A DNA stretch of 54,562 nucleotides, from positions 1 through 54,562 of the forward strand of contig JAQGBZ010000399.1 in NCBI GenBank assembly GCA_034687125.1. Direction: 5' to 3'. Source of the DNA: Neelides folsomi (Eukaryota; Arthropoda; Collembola; Neelipleona; Neelidae). The notes under the pieces were generated by a model. That model ran no database searches. It worked only from the letters and a program-made list of their open reading frames with translations, and was not told the origin of the DNA. This document shows positions 37,201 through 49,060 of this stretch, piece after piece (within the stretch, counting starts at the first letter, position 1; each line of letters opens with the position of its first letter). Position numbers and translations under genes: made by a program.

Positions 37201-38238
37201 GTAAGGATTTCAATTTCTTATCAATTTAAAAATTCATAGATTCAAATAAAGATCATTAAAATACGTTGTTATAATAAGATTCTTGCGTATATAAAAATGA
37301 TAAATATAATGTACATTAATGTATCCTATATTTACATTTACAACCATTATACAATATACTTACCTTCTATACCAATATTATTGATTTATGGTATGGATTG
37401 TGGGTATTTTTAATCATTGTGATGTTTAAGAAATAGTGATAGTTTATAAATACGAATAAATCTTAATTAAAATTACATTACTTTTATTTATAATAATATA
37501 TTAAAGATATGAAACGTAGTTGATTTATTGATAACCAAATAAAACCATTAAATATCACTGAGCCAATATTTTAATAATATTTAAGTATAGTATATCATTA
37601 CATTAGAATCAAAGAAACTCCGCTTTTTAACTATTGAGTTAGTGGTTAATTTATAGCAATTTTATTAATGAAATTATTTAACACTCTAGAGCTACAATAG
37701 TAGTAACGTAACTCATTTAAAGTTATTATAAATTCATTAATAATTTCTTATGCCATTGTTTGTTACTTTTTATGAATGAATGAAGTTCAATAAAAAAAAA
37801 AGCGTGGAATAGTTTAATGAACAGATAAACGTTATTGCATATAATAAGTATATATCCAATCTTATTCCTTTTTGTTAGGCATCTTTAATATTTTCAATGT
37901 CTTTTATGAGCAATTAATACTCGATTTCAATGTTCAGGAATTAAAAAGTTTAATGCATTCCAATCTTAAATAGAAAATTTTAAATGAGTGATTATTTCCT
38001 CTGTGCAATCCTCTTTTATTGAACATTCATTTAATCCATTTTAAACAAGGAGCAAACGAGTTTTTACGGAGTAATTTTAAATTCTAAGGTTTTATTCCAT
38101 TTGAAGAGATTTCATAAGTTATAAACGACATTTAAAAAAATTAATTTCAGAAATATAATGTAAAATCTAATTATTATAGGAATTTATAAGGGGAGGACAG
38201 ATATTTATGTAATAGGAAGTTCACTATAAGACTTTACA
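37201..38238 (+). other. Probable 5' UTR intron of the peroxidase gene
   Basis: About 1 kb of AT-rich DNA between the strong donor at 37201 and the peroxidase start. No gene, repeat or RNA was recognised in it. Confidence 0.4.
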
Positions 38239-38245
38239 AGAGATA

Positions 38246-41200
38246 ATGAAACTTTCTTTGTTATCCTCATGGGGACAAAATGAGCTGACAGAGGATTCCT
38301 TTCCTTTGAGTCAACACGAGCAAATGGAACAATTTGAATTAAAGTGCAATGAGGGAGACACCCAAAGGACAGAAAATGGAAATTGTGAAATTGAGAATTT
38401 TCTTATTGAATCCAATAGTGTTTACACTCCATGTGAAATGCCCCGCCGAACGCAATTCACCATTGACGAAGCCGCTCCGCTTAAAAATTCCATTTTAAAT
38501 AGACTTGAAGATGAAGATGTTGGATATGACGGAAGTTCAATTGACTATGGACGACATACGAGATCTCTCCAATGGGCCATTTTCTTTGGAGCAATGTGAG
38601 TAACATTTTGAAAACAAATAATTTTTTAATATTCTTCCACTTTAATCTGATCTCACATTACTTAATATAATTAATTACACCATATATTACTCATATTACA
38701 TTAATCAAGAGCAAGAGGAAGTGAGGAAGTCTTTATAATCTAATTTTTATGTATTAAGTAAATAAGAAAAAAACATTTTTTTCTCTCTAGTGCTCTTTCT
38801 TGTCTCATTCTCCTTGGTGTGGTCTCAGTTGTTTTAACTCGTGGAGCGACAACGAAGGTTATCAACATTGACAATGGAACTTTGAGTGATCAACAGCTTT
38901 TGAAATTATCTTTACCTCTGCTTGGTAATCTAATAAACATTAAGTGTGGCATTAAAAAATCCAACATAAAACATAATTGTTTAACGTTAATCAAAATTAA
39001 ATTAAATAAACAAAATAAAATTCTGCCCCTATATTTCTAAAAATTAACTTGTCTCGAGACCACACTATTTAACATTTTTTGTATAATATATTTGTATTTA
39101 GATGTTCGCGATATGACAATCCAGGAAATGAAAAATGATATTTTAAATTTTGATCCCAACGATCCTTATCATGATGGCGGACTTTACAAGAAAAGTAATT
39201 AAATATCTCCCCTATGTTGATTCAACCACAATCAGTTAAATATGTAGCTCATATGAATTGATCAATGTTCTTAAGACAAGAATTTTAACACTTTAGAACG
39301 CAAGTTGACGAATGCAGAAATGGAAGAAGCTTTATCCCACGGCCGGGAAACATTAAATAAACGTCGAGAAATTGAAAAAGAGCTTTTAAGAGCAAAGCAA
39401 GTTCCTCCAAAGAATTCTCCCTACAACATCCACCAACACGTGTTTAGGAAAACAAGTCCAGAAAGTCGAACAATTGCGGACGCCGGTTATGCTTTAACTT
39501 CCGCTTCTGTTTACGTCGTCCGTAACTTCAATTTCACTCCGTCAAATGGATTTCTGGTGGACGATGGATCCTTCGCCAAAACTGCAGACTCTGACTTTTG
39601 CTTCCCACTCCCACAAATCAACTGCAGCCGAGAGGATCCGTACAGAACAGTTGATGGAAGCTGTAACAATTTGAATCACATTTTCTGGGGTTCTGTTAAT
39701 TCCTTGTATCGGCGAATTATTAGACCAGACTATGACGATGGGATGAATAGTCCAAGGACTATTGGGGTTGATGGAATTCCTCTGCCAAATGCCAGATATG
39801 TGAGTCTGGTGGTTCACAATGATGAATCTGTGGTGAACAATAATGAAGATGTTGCAAGAAGTCTTTGGTTCCCGATTTGGGGACAGTTTATCGATCACGA
39901 TATAACTGCTACTGGAGCTAGTGCAGGTAATTTACAAAAATTCATTTTTGTAATATTGACCACGTTTCCAACATTAAATTCGGTATTGCGATTAAAACGT
40001 TGCTAAATGTTAAATAAGGATAAATTGTGGAAAATAGGGCCCAATGGAACAACTATCAATTGTTGTAATAGAGAAACGGGCAAACTTGTTTCGCCTCAAC
40101 ATCCAGAATGCTTTCCGATCCTTTTGAGCCAGGAGGAAGACAAATTTTATAGTCAATATGGAAGGGAATGTTTGGACATTTTTAGGAGTGGGGCCGCTTC
40201 AATGAGAGAAAACTCACAATGCCAACTTGGTAATTCATTAATTAATCTAAATTAACTAATTCATTAAATATAATAAACTATATTGTTATTTATTGGGAAT
40301 ACTTTTAACCATAAACAAATATTTGGTATTCAATTAGGTTAGGTTATGTTAAACTCTGTAGGTTAAAGGTTTAAATGAGAATTCATGCTTATAAGCATCA
40401 TAAATGTTGTTCTCAGGTCCGCGGGAACAGTTCAATCAAATTACAACGTTTATCGACGGATCGACTATTTACAGCTCTTCGAAATTGGAATTGTACAAAT
40501 TGAGAGCAGCAGGCGCTGGGCCAGGGAGAATCCGCACATTTGTTTCTCCTGATGGACGTCCACTCTTGGCCACTTTGACAAATCCAGCCGATGTTTGTAA
40601 TCGAGACGAGGAAGTGGAAAAACGCCATTTCTGCTTTGTTTCTGGTAAAAATATTATATGGGTTTCGAATCTTTTATTTCCTTTATAATAAAGTATGTAT
40701 AGGTAATAAACTTTTGTTATTTTACGATTTTACGCTTTTTTAGGAGATGACCGCGTTAATGAAAATATTGGCTTAACTTCTCTTCATCTTCTCTTCACTC
40801 GCAACCACAATGTTATTGCTTCTGGTTTGGCTGCTCTTAATCCACACTGGGACGATGAAATTGTATTTCAAGAAGCAAAAAGAATTAATGTCGGTTAGTT
40901 ATTTTTATTTAACTTTAAATAATTGATTTTTATATACCATATCAGTTATAAAAAGCAATTATAAATGTAGTACTATGTATGTATTATAGTAATTATTATG
41001 TAGTACTGCCAATAAGCCAGAGATTCGTTCTATGTAATTTGTAATTCTCTTCAGATTTACATTTTTGACTCATTTTTACAGCCATTATTCAACATATCAC
41101 TTATGGAGAATTTTTATCTTCACTCTTTGGATCTGACCGGGCCAAATCTTTTAATTTGCTTCCAATGTCTTCTGGACACTTTGAGGGATACGATCGGAAG

Positions 41201-42500
41201 TTGAATCCGGGGATTTCCAATGCATTTGCCACGGCGGCCTATCGCTTTGGCCATTCAATGATTCCCAGTTTGGTCAAATTGCTCGGCCCACATGGAAAGA
41301 ACCAACAATACGTCCAATCTCACAAACTACAATTTAACCCTTTTAGTCTTTGGGATCAAGGTGGACTTGAATATATTCTCAGAGGTCATGCTTCTCAAGC
41401 AGCAGCTCCTTCTGATACAATCATTTCTAAACAAGTATTAATCCATTTTATTATTTTATTGATTAACAATACAAATAGCAGTAGTAATGTTAACTTTAAT
41501 TAACTTAATTTTTATTAAATTATATTAATTTACATGAAACAGTTTTTTTTATTAATTATAGTTGACAGAACATTTATTTCAAAGAAGGGAAAATAAATTT
41601 GGATTTGATCTCGCTGCTGTGAATATTCAACGTGGGAGGGATCATGGAATTCCTGGTTATTCAGCATGGAGAGCAAAATGCGGATTTTCAATTCCAAATA
41701 ATTTTAATGATTTGGAAGGCATTTGGAATGCAAAGTCTTTATTTACCATTTCAACAATTTATAAGTAAAACCACCTTAAAGAACAAAAATTACTTTAATA
41801 ATTAAATTATTAATCAATCGTTTAATTTAATTTAAAATAGATTAATTATTCTTATAAGTATAATAAAACTTTAAAGATTTAAGTAAACTATTTTTAGTTT
41901 TGCAATTCTAATAAAAACCTTAATTAAATAAACAGGGTGCCAGCAGATGTTGATCTATACACAGGCGGTTTAGCAGAAATCACCGAAGAAGGAAGCGTAA
42001 TCGGGCCAACCTTCACCTGCATCATAGCTGATCAATTCCATAGGCTTAAGTTCGGTGACCGTTTTTTCTATGAAGGGAATAAACAGCCGAAGCCATTTAG
42101 TGAACTCCAATTACAAGAAATTAGGAAAATGACCTTAGCACGAATTTTATGTGATAATTCAGACAGTTTGAGGGGAATTCAATTGAATGTCATGTTGAAG
42201 CCGAGTGATCAAAATCCTCTTCAGGATTGTTTTAGTGATGAAATTCCCAAAATGAGTCTTAGAGCATGGGAAGAGAAAGAAACAAAGGAGGAAGAGAAAA
42301 TGAAGAAAGATTCGCTTGAAAATGATTTGCAAGATTTTAACGATGAAGATCCAATTTTTATCGACGCTCACAGAAATACAACAAATGAGGGCCAAACAAC
42401 AGTAAAGGGAAATGTTGAGTTTGAAGAGACCAAAAAGGATGGAATTATCATTAAATGGAAACTCAATGGGACGGAAAAAGAATCACGCCAAATAATATAA
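38246..42500 (+). CDS. Membrane-anchored animal haem peroxidase (10 exons, 965 aa)
   Basis: Haem peroxidase of the animal (myeloperoxidase/peroxinectin/chorion peroxidase) superfamily, likely oxidising substrates with H2O2 outside the cell. Exons: 38246-38595, 38791-38924, 39102-39194, 39297-39926, 40038-40229, 40417-40644, 40744-40893, 41082-41434, 41562-41764, 41936-42500; all phases match. There is no N-terminal signal peptide. A single membrane span ([20 protein letters not shown], residues about 110-133) after a polar N-terminus implies type II topology. The catalytic core is intact: distal His393 in GQFIDHD, Arg546 in GDDRVNE, proximal His650 in [25 protein letters not shown] and [12 protein letters not shown] also fit. 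The C-terminal 70 or so residues are an acidic, Lys/Glu-rich tail after the catalytic domain. No Ig or LRR domains, so not peroxidasin. Confidence 0.93.
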
Positions 42501-42934
42501 ATACTTTTAAAACTTCTTTCTGTGTAATTTATCATTAATATAATTTGTAAAATTATATTTAATTGTTTAAATATTTAATGTATTTTTTTAATGTTGGAAT
42601 TGTAAACTAAATCATTATACAAAAAACTATATAAAAAAGTTAAGAAATTATTTGCATAAAGTTCTTATTTTATTTCTTTATTTCTGTTTAATTGTATTAA
42701 TTATATAACATAAAGTTTTTTCAATCTTACAAAAAATTACAATGCAAAGCGAGTTTTTCTATCGATGACCTTTTCCGAAGTTAAATTCTCCGTCTTGTCA
42801 CGAACTCTGAACTCGGTTTACTCGACACTCATGATAATACAGTTAATAGAAATAAAAAATACGAACTTATTATATGAAACTTATAGCTAGAGGTATCATA
42901 AATAATATAACTTTTAAAAAATCATTCATAATAA
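42501..42934. other. Convergent 3' region of peroxidase and MED31
   Basis: AT-rich gap between two converging stop codons, presumably both 3' UTRs. Nothing else was seen. Confidence 0.55.
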
Positions 42935-43396
42935 TTATTTTTGCTGTTGCGACGATTGGTTCCCTTCACTGCTGTTGTTGGCCAGTTTTGACCTTTTTCT
43001 CACATAGTGCTGCCAATGGAGGAGTTGCTGGTCTTCGATGAATTTTGAACACTTTGTGTTTGCTAGTTCCTTTCTAAATTCCGGATACTGGAGGAGGTCA
43101 AGGAACATGAGGCACATCGGGTATTTGAGGAATTTAGAATATTCGGGTTCTTTCCAATACTCAAGGTACTTGAGGTAATTCACGAACGCGTTGTCTTTAA
43201 AGAATCCTCTCTGGGCCAAAAAGTTGAGGTAGTTTGGATTGGCTAAACATTGGACGAATTCGAGCTCCACTTGGAATCGAAGCTTTGCCAATTCTTCCGA
43301 CTCGGCTCTCGGAGTTCCCATTCTCAGACTTTTGAGCTCTTTGCTTTCTCGATCAGACTCCGTCTTTTGCCCTGCCAGAGGAATTAATACACTCAT
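42935..43396 (-). CDS. MED31: Mediator complex subunit 31 (MED31/SOH1), 153 aa
   Basis: Small, very conserved Mediator subunit linking transcription factors to RNA polymerase II in the nucleus. The SOH1 core is unmistakable: RFQVELEFVQCLANPNYLNF, then FVNYLKYLEYW, then KFIEDQQLLHWQHYVRKR, in residues about 40-137. The tail is Ser/Gln/Asn-rich. The coding part seen is one exon. The start is uncertain: the ATG at 43394-43396 gives MSVLIPLAGQKTES, but CTGGCAG at about 43374-43380 looks like an acceptor with a branch-like CTAATGAC upstream. The first about 7 residues could therefore be intron, with the true start in an upstream exon. Confidence 0.95.
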   Translation of the reverse strand: MSVLIPLAGQKTESDRESKELKSLRMGTPRAESEELAKLRFQVELEFVQCLANPNYLNFLAQRGFFKDNAFVNYLKYLEYWKEPEYSKFLKYPMCLMFLDLLQYPEFRKELANTKCSKFIEDQQLLHWQHYVRKRSKLANNSSEGNQSSQQQK

Positions 43397-44489
43397 TAAG
43401 TCATTAGGTAAACATGCATAAATCGACCATACGTCGTTAACATACGACCCATAATATAAATTTATAGTTAATAGTTAATTAAGGCCAACTACTCGTGATT
43501 TGGATGATAGCAATGATAGGATAAGGAATAAATAATAAATGTTCGTACCTCGTCCCTAGTGAAAGGGGACGACTAGACTTGATGTTAATTGAAGCCGATA
43601 ATAGGGTTCAATTAAGATTAAATTGGGGAGGCGGGGAACGTCAAATGATCCGACCCGAAGACAACGGCCGACGATTCAAGATCAGATGTCACGAGACGAG
43701 AGGAATCTCGTCTTCGTCTCTCTCAATCTCAATTGTCAATTTCAAAAAAGTCAAACTAAAACCATTTTCATAAAGGGAGGAAATGATGTGCTGCTTTTAG
43801 TGTTGAACTCTTGAAAGTTTCATATCAGACGGAGCCTCCTTACTCACCAAAAGCAGTGCTTTCTCCGTGTATCATTTAACCCGCTTTGTGCGTGGACATC
43901 CCGGGAGTTAAAAGAGACAAATGGTAGGAACGGAATCGGGGATAAGTATTCGGTTCCAGCTGGAAGCTCGGAGGGAAAGCTTCTTCTCCCCGGAGGATCT
44001 CGGAGAATTCGATAATTTTCTCACCCTCATCTTTCTTTTTACTCTTTCACTCTCTCCACACTATGTGGTAAAATAAATACAAATATTGTTAATTACTCAT
44101 ATCCGAAGATTCATTTATTTAATTAAAATACTATACACTACTATACAGTTAGTAATGTAAAATAAATTAAGCTTTTTATCTGACCAAATCAAAATCATGA
44201 CTTATAGACGTATTGATGTGAGTTGTCTATTTTTAAATTGATCAATAAAAAGTTAACAATTCAACTTTCAATCGGCTCTACAGTATTATTTAAGTATTAC
44301 TTATTTACAACAATGATCTCAATAATACAAAATATTAACAAAAGAACGAAACATGTACAACAGTGATAATGATAATGTTGAAGTGATTTTTTGCCAAATA
44401 TTAAAAATAAAGCAATAATATAGAATTATCAAATATACATACATAATATAATAATAGTAAATAGTTACACTTTCATACCTTTACGTAAA
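43397..44489. promoter_or_regulatory. Head-to-head upstream region of MED31 and the sulfatase-like gene
   Basis: About 1.1 kb between divergent genes. The stretch 43620-44060 is clearly more GC-rich than other intergenic DNA here. Donor-like GTACGA (minus strand, near 43548-43553) and GTAAAA (plus strand, near 44067) sites could end non-coding first exons of MED31 and the sulfatase-like gene. No long open frame with an ATG supports a protein. I considered an RNA gene but found no matching conserved core. Confidence 0.45.
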
Positions 44490-46942
44490 ATGAAAAAAGA
44501 AGATTTAAAGAAGTTAAGTTTAAAGCTCGAATTTTCAATCCTCACTTCTCCAGCAAAAATGGCATTACGAAAGAGGAGACGATTGCGTTATCTCAAATTA
44601 ACCATTTTATTTCTAATCGTCTTCTCTGCTATTTTTTACTATTCAACCTACATTCCAGACAATTTGAAACTTGAGAGACAAAGAGAGAAACTGATGAACA
44701 CAATCAGTCCAATTAAAGGTAATGGACAACCTAAACTATTAGATTATTACAAATCTATATTGCAAATGCCTATAAATTTTATTTATTGAACATTCCATTC
44801 CATTGTACAGATTTATGTATGATTAAAATGCCATGATTTGATATTTATTATTACAGAAGAAGTACAAGGGAAATTAGCTTGCGAATTACCCAAATTAAAT
44901 CCATTTGATCCAAGTATACTTAATTTCATTGAAGCTCCGCCGGAAATTGATTGTGGAGAAAACACCCCTCTCACATTTGGAACAAATTATGATTCAACGC
45001 TAATTAAGCTAAAAGACCACACCAAAGATCTCACATGTTGTTACCGAACATTGTGGAGAGGAAATTTCTCAGATACCGACGTGAGGTAAGCCGTAAAGTT
45101 ATATAGCAAATAAATTACGAGAATTGTATTGATTCTCGTTCCAATTTCTCTGCTTAATCAAAGATAATTTTAATTGACAATAAAGGTATTCCAAAGAATG
45201 CTACATTATCAAAAACCGAGAAACGAAGTTGAAAAAATCAGATGAATTTATCGCCATTCGTTGCATGAATAATACTCATACATTTACAACCGACATGTTT
45301 GCCTTCATTCCTTTCAAGAAACAAGTCGAGATCCGAATTCAAAATTACGAGGCTCAGCGTGAAAATTATTTCCGGATTCATTTTCATACCAAGGAGCCTT
45401 TGGAAGATATCCGGCCAAGCATTATCATTCTTGGACTCGACGCTCAATCACATATGAACTTTCAAAGGCAAATGCCGCTTACTTTCAACTTCCTCCGGAA
45501 CGATCTCTCTGCCATAAGTCTGAATGGCTATAATAAAGTTGCAGACAACACATTTCCCAATGTAATTCAAATACAGGACACTTTTATAATAAAATATAAA
45601 ATTTTATATTTACTACTCATTGTCAGTAAGTAAGATATTATAGCTTAATGTTAGTATTAGTAAAATGTCTATTAAATGTTTTATAATTCAGGTTGTGCCA
45701 ATTCTCACTGGTCTCAATGTCGACGAGCTGAAACGGCTCTGTTGGCATTCGAAAGAAAGTTCCTTTGACACTTGCCCCTTCATTTGGAATTATTTTGCTT
45801 CCAACGGCTATCGAACTTCCTTTGCTGAAGATTCCGTTTGGATGGGAGCTTTTAATTATGAAAAGCGTGGTTTTTATGCTCAACCCACGGACTACTACTT
45901 AAATCCCTTTACTTGGCAAATGGCCAAAAAGATTGGTCACACAACAATGGGAAATGCAAGGGTTTGTTATGGACCGCGTCTTGGATTCCAAGTATTGTTG
46001 GATTACATTGTCAAAACGGCCGTTCGATTTTCTCCCCTTAATCAAAAAATTCGGAATGGAAGAAAGGAACAGACGAATTTGTATTTCCAATTTGTATGGG
46101 CCAACTCGCTCTTCCACGATTTCCTCAATAACCCAAAGCTTGGAGATGAGTCCTTGTATTCTTCCCTCAAGTTCCTTCAAGAAAATGGGCATTTGAACAA
46201 AAGTGTTTTAATCCTCCTCAGCGATCATGGGATTCGATGGGGACCGATCCGAAGCTCAAAACAAGGGCAAATTGAAGAACGAATGCCTTTTTCATATTTG
46301 GTCTTCCCTCAGTGGTTCATGACCAAATTCCCGAAAGCTTTCAAGAACCTTCGGCTCAACTCGGATCGGCTCACAACTCCATTTGACATTCATGAAACTC
46401 TGATAGATCTGGTAAAATTGGGCCAAGTGGGGAATCAAAAATATTTCGGCGAGTCTGGTAAATACAGGAGAGGGATTTCATTATTTTCTAGAGTTCCTAA
46501 AGAACGAACTTGCTCATCGGCTGGAATTGAACAACATTGGTGTACGTGTAACATGATGAATCCTATTGGTAATGAATCAAAAATTGCAGTTGAAGCTGCA
46601 AATTTTGTACTTAAAAGTATTAATGAACTACTTGAAGATTTTCCTCAATGTGCCAAATTAGTTTTAAAACAGATTAAGAGAGCGGAGATGAAGGGAAATA
46701 AAACAAATGTTGATTCGAACATTTTGGATGAGAAAAATGAGAATGATGTGGAAGTTCAGATCAATTTAGCTGTAACTCCCAGTCTGGGTGAATTCGAAGC
46801 GACGATTGAAAGAACGGGAAAAGATTGGAAGTTGATGGGAGAAATCAGCCGAACCAATTTGTATGCTAATCAGAGTAAATGCATTCATGACTTTGAACTT
46901 AAAAAGTTTTGTTTTTGTCTTTCCCAACATTCAAATTATTAA
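44490..46942 (+). CDS. DUF229 sulfatase/alkaline-phosphatase-superfamily protein (4 exons, 694 aa)
   Basis: Type II membrane protein of the DUF229 family, built on the alkaline phosphatase/sulfatase fold; the substrate is unknown. Exons: 44490-44718, 44857-45085, 45186-45561, 45692-46942; phases agree. A basic cytosolic start (ALRKRRRLRYLK) precedes one membrane span at residues about 35-54, typical of Golgi type II proteins. The N-terminal half has a Cys-rich region (CCYRTLWRG, KECYII). The DUF229 hallmark is ILGLDAQSHMNFQRQMP (Asp238). The second metal-site motif is LLSDHGIRWGP (Asp456, His457), followed by MPFSYLVFP and TTPFDIHETL. Family members usually carry Ser or Thr two positions before the Ser of the D-S-x-S-like motif; here it is D-A-Q-S. 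The last about 150 residues are Cys-containing with polar linkers. Confidence 0.9.
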
Positions 46943-47716
46943 TTAGGGATAATAATCATTAATTTTCCTAATTTGATGATGAAATTTCATCTTGATAGGA
47001 AATTCAATAAACGTTAAATTATAATTTTCTATCTGAATATATTGCATGCGTAATCCTTATTCTCCATTTAATACTTTGGTCAATCTGTACAATCTGTACA
47101 ACGTACAATCAGTAGTTATACTGATTTACATATATTTATGATGAGAGATTCGTTCGCTTCGAATTGAAAAGATTAGTTAATAAAGCAATAAAAATTAGAC
47201 ATTTTCGTATTCCATTATATTTCACATTATTTCAAGTAAATGTGTTAATTTGTAAAAAAAATGACAAATTCACAATTTGAATAATAAATTATTTTGCTAA
47301 AATAAAGCTTTTTTTACTACAATCACCATTTTTAATATTTAATTCTACTTTATAAACTTTGTCCAATGTTATTTAAAGGTTGGAGTAGCATATGACATTT
47401 GATGCAACTGTAATTTATTCTTATTGTATTAGTGAGAATTATGAGTGAGAGTCATATTAACAATGTAAACCATGAACAGAGAGAATAATATCCACTCTGT
47501 ACATAATAGGTAGAATAACTTTTCATTTATTGTTAGAAATGCAAACAAAACAAGGATGACAAGTATAACTGTTTTATTAACATTTTAATCGTTGTCAATT
47601 ATTTGTCAATGTTTCATTTAATCTTTTATATAAAAATACAATTTTGGTACGAAAATAAAATGAATGTACTATAAATTTTTGTAGTTAAATACTTGGATTA
47701 CAATGTGTATTAGACA
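46943..47716. other. Convergent 3' intergenic region, no gene seen
   Basis: About 0.77 kb of AT-rich DNA between the stop codons of the DUF229 gene (+) and the EB-module gene (-). A TCTGTACA doublet occurs near 47090. Nothing else was seen. Confidence 0.5.
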
Positions 47717-49060
47717 TTAGAGTATCATTTCGTAGTTCAAACATCTTTCAAATCTTCCAATTCCCCAAACGCTCTTCAAATCACTCGAGTTCTTCATCTT
47801 TGCTCCATCCAAACACATACACTTGCTCCCATCCGCCAACGGATTCTTCCCACAAACCCGATTTTCCCCCGAACATCCCACAGTGATCCGATGGGCCATT
47901 TTCCGATGTTCGATCACTCCGCATGCTCCACGTCTTTCTCCATTCCCACAAAACTTCCTTTTCTCATCGTAGACCAAGGAAGAATCAAAACACTGGCATT
48001 TTCCTCCTTTACAAGCCAACCCAGCATCAGAATTACACAATCCGATATATCTTGAACTCTCGCCCTTTCCTAAATGACCTACAGCCCCTAAAGCTCCAGC
48101 AACGAGCCTCGGTGCATCCTCCGTGCACAATGCTCCGATGTCCAATTTGCAAATGTTGGTGAAAGTCCGCGTGTATCCGTCCAAACACCCGCAGGTTTTG
48201 GTCTCATTGGAACAAATTGCATTTGTCACACACTGGTTGGAATCCGCACATTTGGAATTGACAATTGTTGAACATTTCCTTGACCCTTCGTCAAAGACCT
48301 GATGGAGCGGAGAATCACATTGACATCGTCCATCTAAACAGACCAGGCCGGCAGAATAAGCACAAGGATTAGAGCTGTTACAACTTTTCCCATACCCGCC
48401 GTAACAAAATCCTTCTGGCGTTTGAATAAACCCTTCCGTACAGGTACAAATTGGAGGATTTTTCATGCTGATTGGAATTGAATAATTGCACTTGGCATTG
48501 TTAACACAATTGAAGGCATCGTTGCGACCTCGTTGGGTATAGCAATTGTGCCCGGCTTTGTAGACGCAAGTTTCCCGTCCGTTGGGTTCAAAAATTTGGG
48601 AGGTTTGGTTCGTGCAAGTGCAAATTGAAGTTGTTTTTTCACATTGGACGAAGGAGGCGAATTGGCAAGGTTTGGAAATTTCGTTACAAGTTTCGCCATG
48701 CATGGCCCGATGGTCGCAGGTATTGTTGTCTTTGTTTTCAAAATATTTTACGCCGCATCGACACCGGCCTTGGAATTTGCCGAGGACGGAGTTCCATTCG
48801 GGGATACATATAGCATTTGGTATACAATCCTCCTCGTGTCGACAATCTTCCCCGATTAAATTGACGCACTTTTGAAGAATAGGGTCAAAAGATTGACCTG
48901 GGAAGGTCAAACATTGACATAGGCCACTCGCATTGCAAAATCCTTCTTCACAAAGATCACTCCCACTACAAGGTTCTCCAATTTTCTTCCCAAAAGAATT
49001 TTCAATTAGTGAAGAAATGATAATTATCACTTTTACGATTAAATAAAATGTTTTCAACAT
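47717..49060 (-). CDS. Secreted cysteine-rich EB-module protein (intronless, 447 aa)
   Basis: Starts with a strong signal peptide (MLKTFYLIVKVIIIISSLI, then IENSFG). The mature protein is a string of Cys-rich repeats in the style of EB modules of nematode and arthropod secreted proteins: each has CxxxxxC blocks followed by a short C-x-C finish (LCQCLTFPGQSFD, ICTCTNQTSQIFEPN, RCQCDSPLHQVFD, TCGCLDGYTRTF, KCQCFDSSLVYDE). No C-terminal membrane span. Unlike nearly all its neighbours it has no intron, and its GC content is higher than the surroundings. Likely an extracellular matrix, cuticle or immune-related protein; the exact role cannot be told from sequence. Confidence 0.88.
   Translation of the reverse strand: MLKTFYLIVKVIIIISSLIENSFGKKIGEPCSGSDLCEEGFCNASGLCQCLTFPGQSFDPILQKCVNLIGEDCRHEEDCIPNAICIPEWNSVLGKFQGRCRCGVKYFENKDNNTCDHRAMHGETCNEISKPCQFASFVQCEKTTSICTCTNQTSQIFEPNGRETCVYKAGHNCYTQRGRNDAFNCVNNAKCNYSIPISMKNPPICTCTEGFIQTPEGFCYGGYGKSCNSSNPCAYSAGLVCLDGRCQCDSPLHQVFDEGSRKCSTIVNSKCADSNQCVTNAICSNETKTCGCLDGYTRTFTNICKLDIGALCTEDAPRLVAGALGAVGHLGKGESSRYIGLCNSDAGLACKGGKCQCFDSSLVYDEKRKFCGNGERRGACGVIEHRKMAHRITVGCSGENRVCGKNPLADGSKCMCLDGAKMKNSSDLKSVWGIGRFERCLNYEMIL

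Noticed and set aside
43579..43814. Two overlapping 63-64-codon frames in the GC-rich island
   Set aside because: Overlapping frames in a GC-rich block with no conserved motif; more likely promoter or leader sequence.
43960..44060. Possible RNase P RNA core (GGAGGGAAAGCTTC-like stretch)
   Set aside because: Only the first short match was present; the later conserved regions of RNase P RNA are missing downstream.
47923..48875. Several plus- and minus-strand frames overlapping the EB-module gene
   Set aside because: Shadows of the 447-codon cysteine-rich frame, which has the signal peptide and repeat pattern.
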